A program made the position numbers and the translations under genes. Of a stretch of 28,152 nt of DNA, positions 26,759 through 28,152 are shown one piece after another. Position 1 is the stretch's first letter. Every line of letters begins with the position of its first letter. The notes beneath the pieces were generated by a model, which saw only the letters and a program-made list of their open reading frames with translations, was not told where the DNA came from and did no database searches. Origin of the DNA: Chara braunii (Eukaryota > Streptophyta > Charophyceae > Charales > Characeae); contig BFEA01000261.1 of the NCBI GenBank assembly GCA_003427395.1, forward strand, positions 1,131,301 to 1,159,452, in the 5' to 3' direction.

Positions 26759-27623
26759 TGTGACACCCAAACCTCACGCCCGGCGCGACTTCCTGTTCGG
26801 AGTGGGAGTGGGCCTGGAAGTGCGAAAAGGGGTGTGCCAAGGATTTTTGGAAAGTGGGGGTGGAGTCCCAGGTCGGAACCGAGATCTCCTGTGACAAGTT
26901 TCAGGGATGCAAATACAGGAGGATAGGTGCGTAACGGGGTCCTGCTTTATGCTTAGGGAAGCGGAGCTACCGCCTCCATTGGTTTCGTCGTCTGGGTCGG
27001 ACTCGTATCTGGTGGACCATCGGGACGCTATGGCTATCTCGCTGGTTGATCACCTGTCGGCGCCGAGCGTCGCAGGCCTCGGAGTCGGACGCGGCCAGTC
27101 TCCGCCGAAGGCTGCGTGCCCGTCGCTCCTTCTCCGAGCGAGTTTGCCAGACGAAGCCGGAGGCTCGGTACTCGTGATCCTGCAGGCACTCCGAGCACGG
27201 GGGATTGGGCCAGTAGGGGGCGATTGCGGGCCAGGGGGCGATGGTTAAGGAGTCATAGGGCAGGATGCGGTGGTAGGGAGGAAACTCGGTCACTAAGATA
27301 ACGATCCCGGGTTCCTCAACGACGTGACACGTGTATGGGCTAGAGTAGCTGGGGAGATGGGGGATATGTCCCAAAGCCCGGTCGAGATCCCACTCGCAAA
27401 TACGTTCGGTTCCGACTAAGTAAGGGAAGTTCGGCGGGTCCGCCCTCGATCGGGCTGACGAGCAGGAGCGTTCCCAATATTCCCGGAATTCCCGATCTCT
27501 CAAACACTCCCGATCGGTGACACGAAAAGGGATTTCGAAATTCATATTATAGGACAGGCAGACATTTAGACATTCAGGAAACCGATCGAGTTCAGGTTTC
27601 GCAGACACGCGTGTAGGCAGCAA
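26759..27623 (-). mobile_element. Element E3 (relative of E1/E2), end plus ORF
   Basis: LTR-like end at 26759-26896 (TGTGACACCC ... CTCCTGTGACA). On the minus strand this reads TGTCACAGG...GGGTGTCACA. Inside lies the best-preserved copy of the orphan ORF. The far border is not recognised, so the element may continue or be truncated near 27630. Confidence 0.6.
26967..27623 (-). CDS. Orphan conserved protein of the E1-E3 family
   Basis: 218 codons, open throughout. Motifs in order: PFRVTDRECLRDREFREYW (about residues 32-50), ERICEWDLDRALGHI (about 72-86), TEFPPYHRILPYDSL (about 111-125), PWPAIAPYWPNPPCSECLQD (about 129-148), an Arg/Glu-rich helix, then AASDSEACDARRR and a basic tail. The same order is seen in decayed form in E1 (4741-5100) and E2 (8460-8918), so it is a real protein family. 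Two closely spaced cysteines after a Trp/Pro-rich block suggest a small structural domain. I recognise no family. The start codon is uncertain. Confidence 0.6.
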   Translation of the reverse strand: MLPTRVSAKPELDRFPECLNVCLSYNMNFEIPFRVTDRECLRDREFREYWERSCSSARSRADPPNFPYLVGTERICEWDLDRALGHIPHLPSYSSPYTCHVVEEPGIVILVTEFPPYHRILPYDSLTIAPWPAIAPYWPNPPCSECLQDHEYRASGFVWQTRSEKERRARSLRRRLAASDSEACDARRRQVINQRDSHSVPMVHQIRVRPRRRNQWRR

Positions 27624-28084
27624 TCATACTTAGTCGAGCCTATATGTGCATGCACGAGATCTGTCCTTCGATCAGATGGGTGAAAGTTAGTTGTTCGCGG
27701 GATGGATCCTCCTATGATGAGACAAACATCTTAAACGTCTAGCATGCATATCTAGTTCATACACCGACGCGATCATATCTAACATTCATGTATTCAGCTT
27801 CACGCACACACATACACATACACATCAATAGAAGGAATCGAGGACCCTTATGCAACAGCTCTTCTGCCAACAGCACAAGATTTGATCGCAGGTGACCAAC
27901 CAATCAGATTTATCAATTCAAAAATTAAGAGAAGGGGGAGTGGAGGAATACAGCCATACATCGATCTCTGAAGAGAACAAATGAAAAATCCAAGATGCCG
28001 ATCCAGAAAGGAAAAACGGCGACTTGTGTCCAATACAAAAATTGCTAAGAAGAATAGAAGAGAAACATCACCCCAACACCTCCC

Positions 28085-28085
<1 letters not shown>
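27624..28085. other. No gene seen
   Basis: A/T-richer sequence with short frames on both strands and a short CACATA run near 27805. Nothing recognisable. Confidence 0.4.

Positions 28086-28152
<67 letters not shown>
28086..28152. repeat. (CT)n microsatellite at window end
   Basis: At least 33 CT units running off the window. The upstream sequence does not match repeat R, so this is an independent array. Confidence 0.95.

Overview
This looks like eukaryotic, repeat-dominated genomic DNA. It has microsatellites, poly-A retroposons, several retroelement classes nested in each other, N gaps and almost no intact host coding sequence. The mix (zinc-knuckle ORF, Penelope-type reverse transcriptase, decayed LINE, Ty3-type integrase with an extra downstream ORF) reminds me of streptophyte-alga genomes such as Chara. 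That is an impression from memory, not a demonstrated identity.

Layout. 1-2740: pyrimidine-rich tract with about a dozen short perfect hairpins, in part two diverged copies of one module. 2747-2850: 26-bp minisatellite. 3327-7500: a decayed minus-strand LINE split by a 2.29-kb element (E1, 4394-6681) that has TGTGACG/CGTCACA ends and a GGTA target duplication. 8161-8960 (E2) and 26759-27623 (E3) are relatives of E1; all three carry a minus-strand remnant of the same unrecognised protein. 9218-17584: one copy of a long non-coding repeat (R1), interrupted by a poly-A retroposon that itself contains a Penelope-like array, by a second insertion holding the 584-N gap, and ending at a Ty3/gypsy LTR. 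17585-20327: 3' part of that gypsy element. 20328-21768: second copy of the repeat (R2). 21813-28152: trinucleotide, CA, AACC and CT arrays, small retroposons, a degenerate 12-bp minisatellite, and a few exon-like stretches that may belong to host genes.

The main discovery is the minus-strand Penelope-like array at 10574-15665. It is one full unit (about 4.3 kb) behind a 5'-truncated partial unit, giving about 0.8-kb direct repeats (pseudo-LTRs), and it is flanked by a 12-bp target duplication. The unit encodes a CCHC zinc-knuckle/coiled-coil ORF followed by a 937-codon ORF that begins inside a GIY-YIG-like domain and continues into a reverse transcriptase. Each pseudo-LTR carries a hammerhead-ribozyme-like motif 4,290 nt apart, with compensated changes in stem I. 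Self-cleavage at the two sites would release one unit-length RNA containing both ORFs. Linking a zinc-knuckle ORF to a 5'-endonuclease Penelope element with hammerheads is the part I consider possibly undescribed.

Two assembly problems matter to any reader. A 38-bp Nextera mate-pair junction adapter sits at 9762-9799 between two near-identical segments. A single N at 23451 separates a duplicated flank. Both duplications are probably artefacts.
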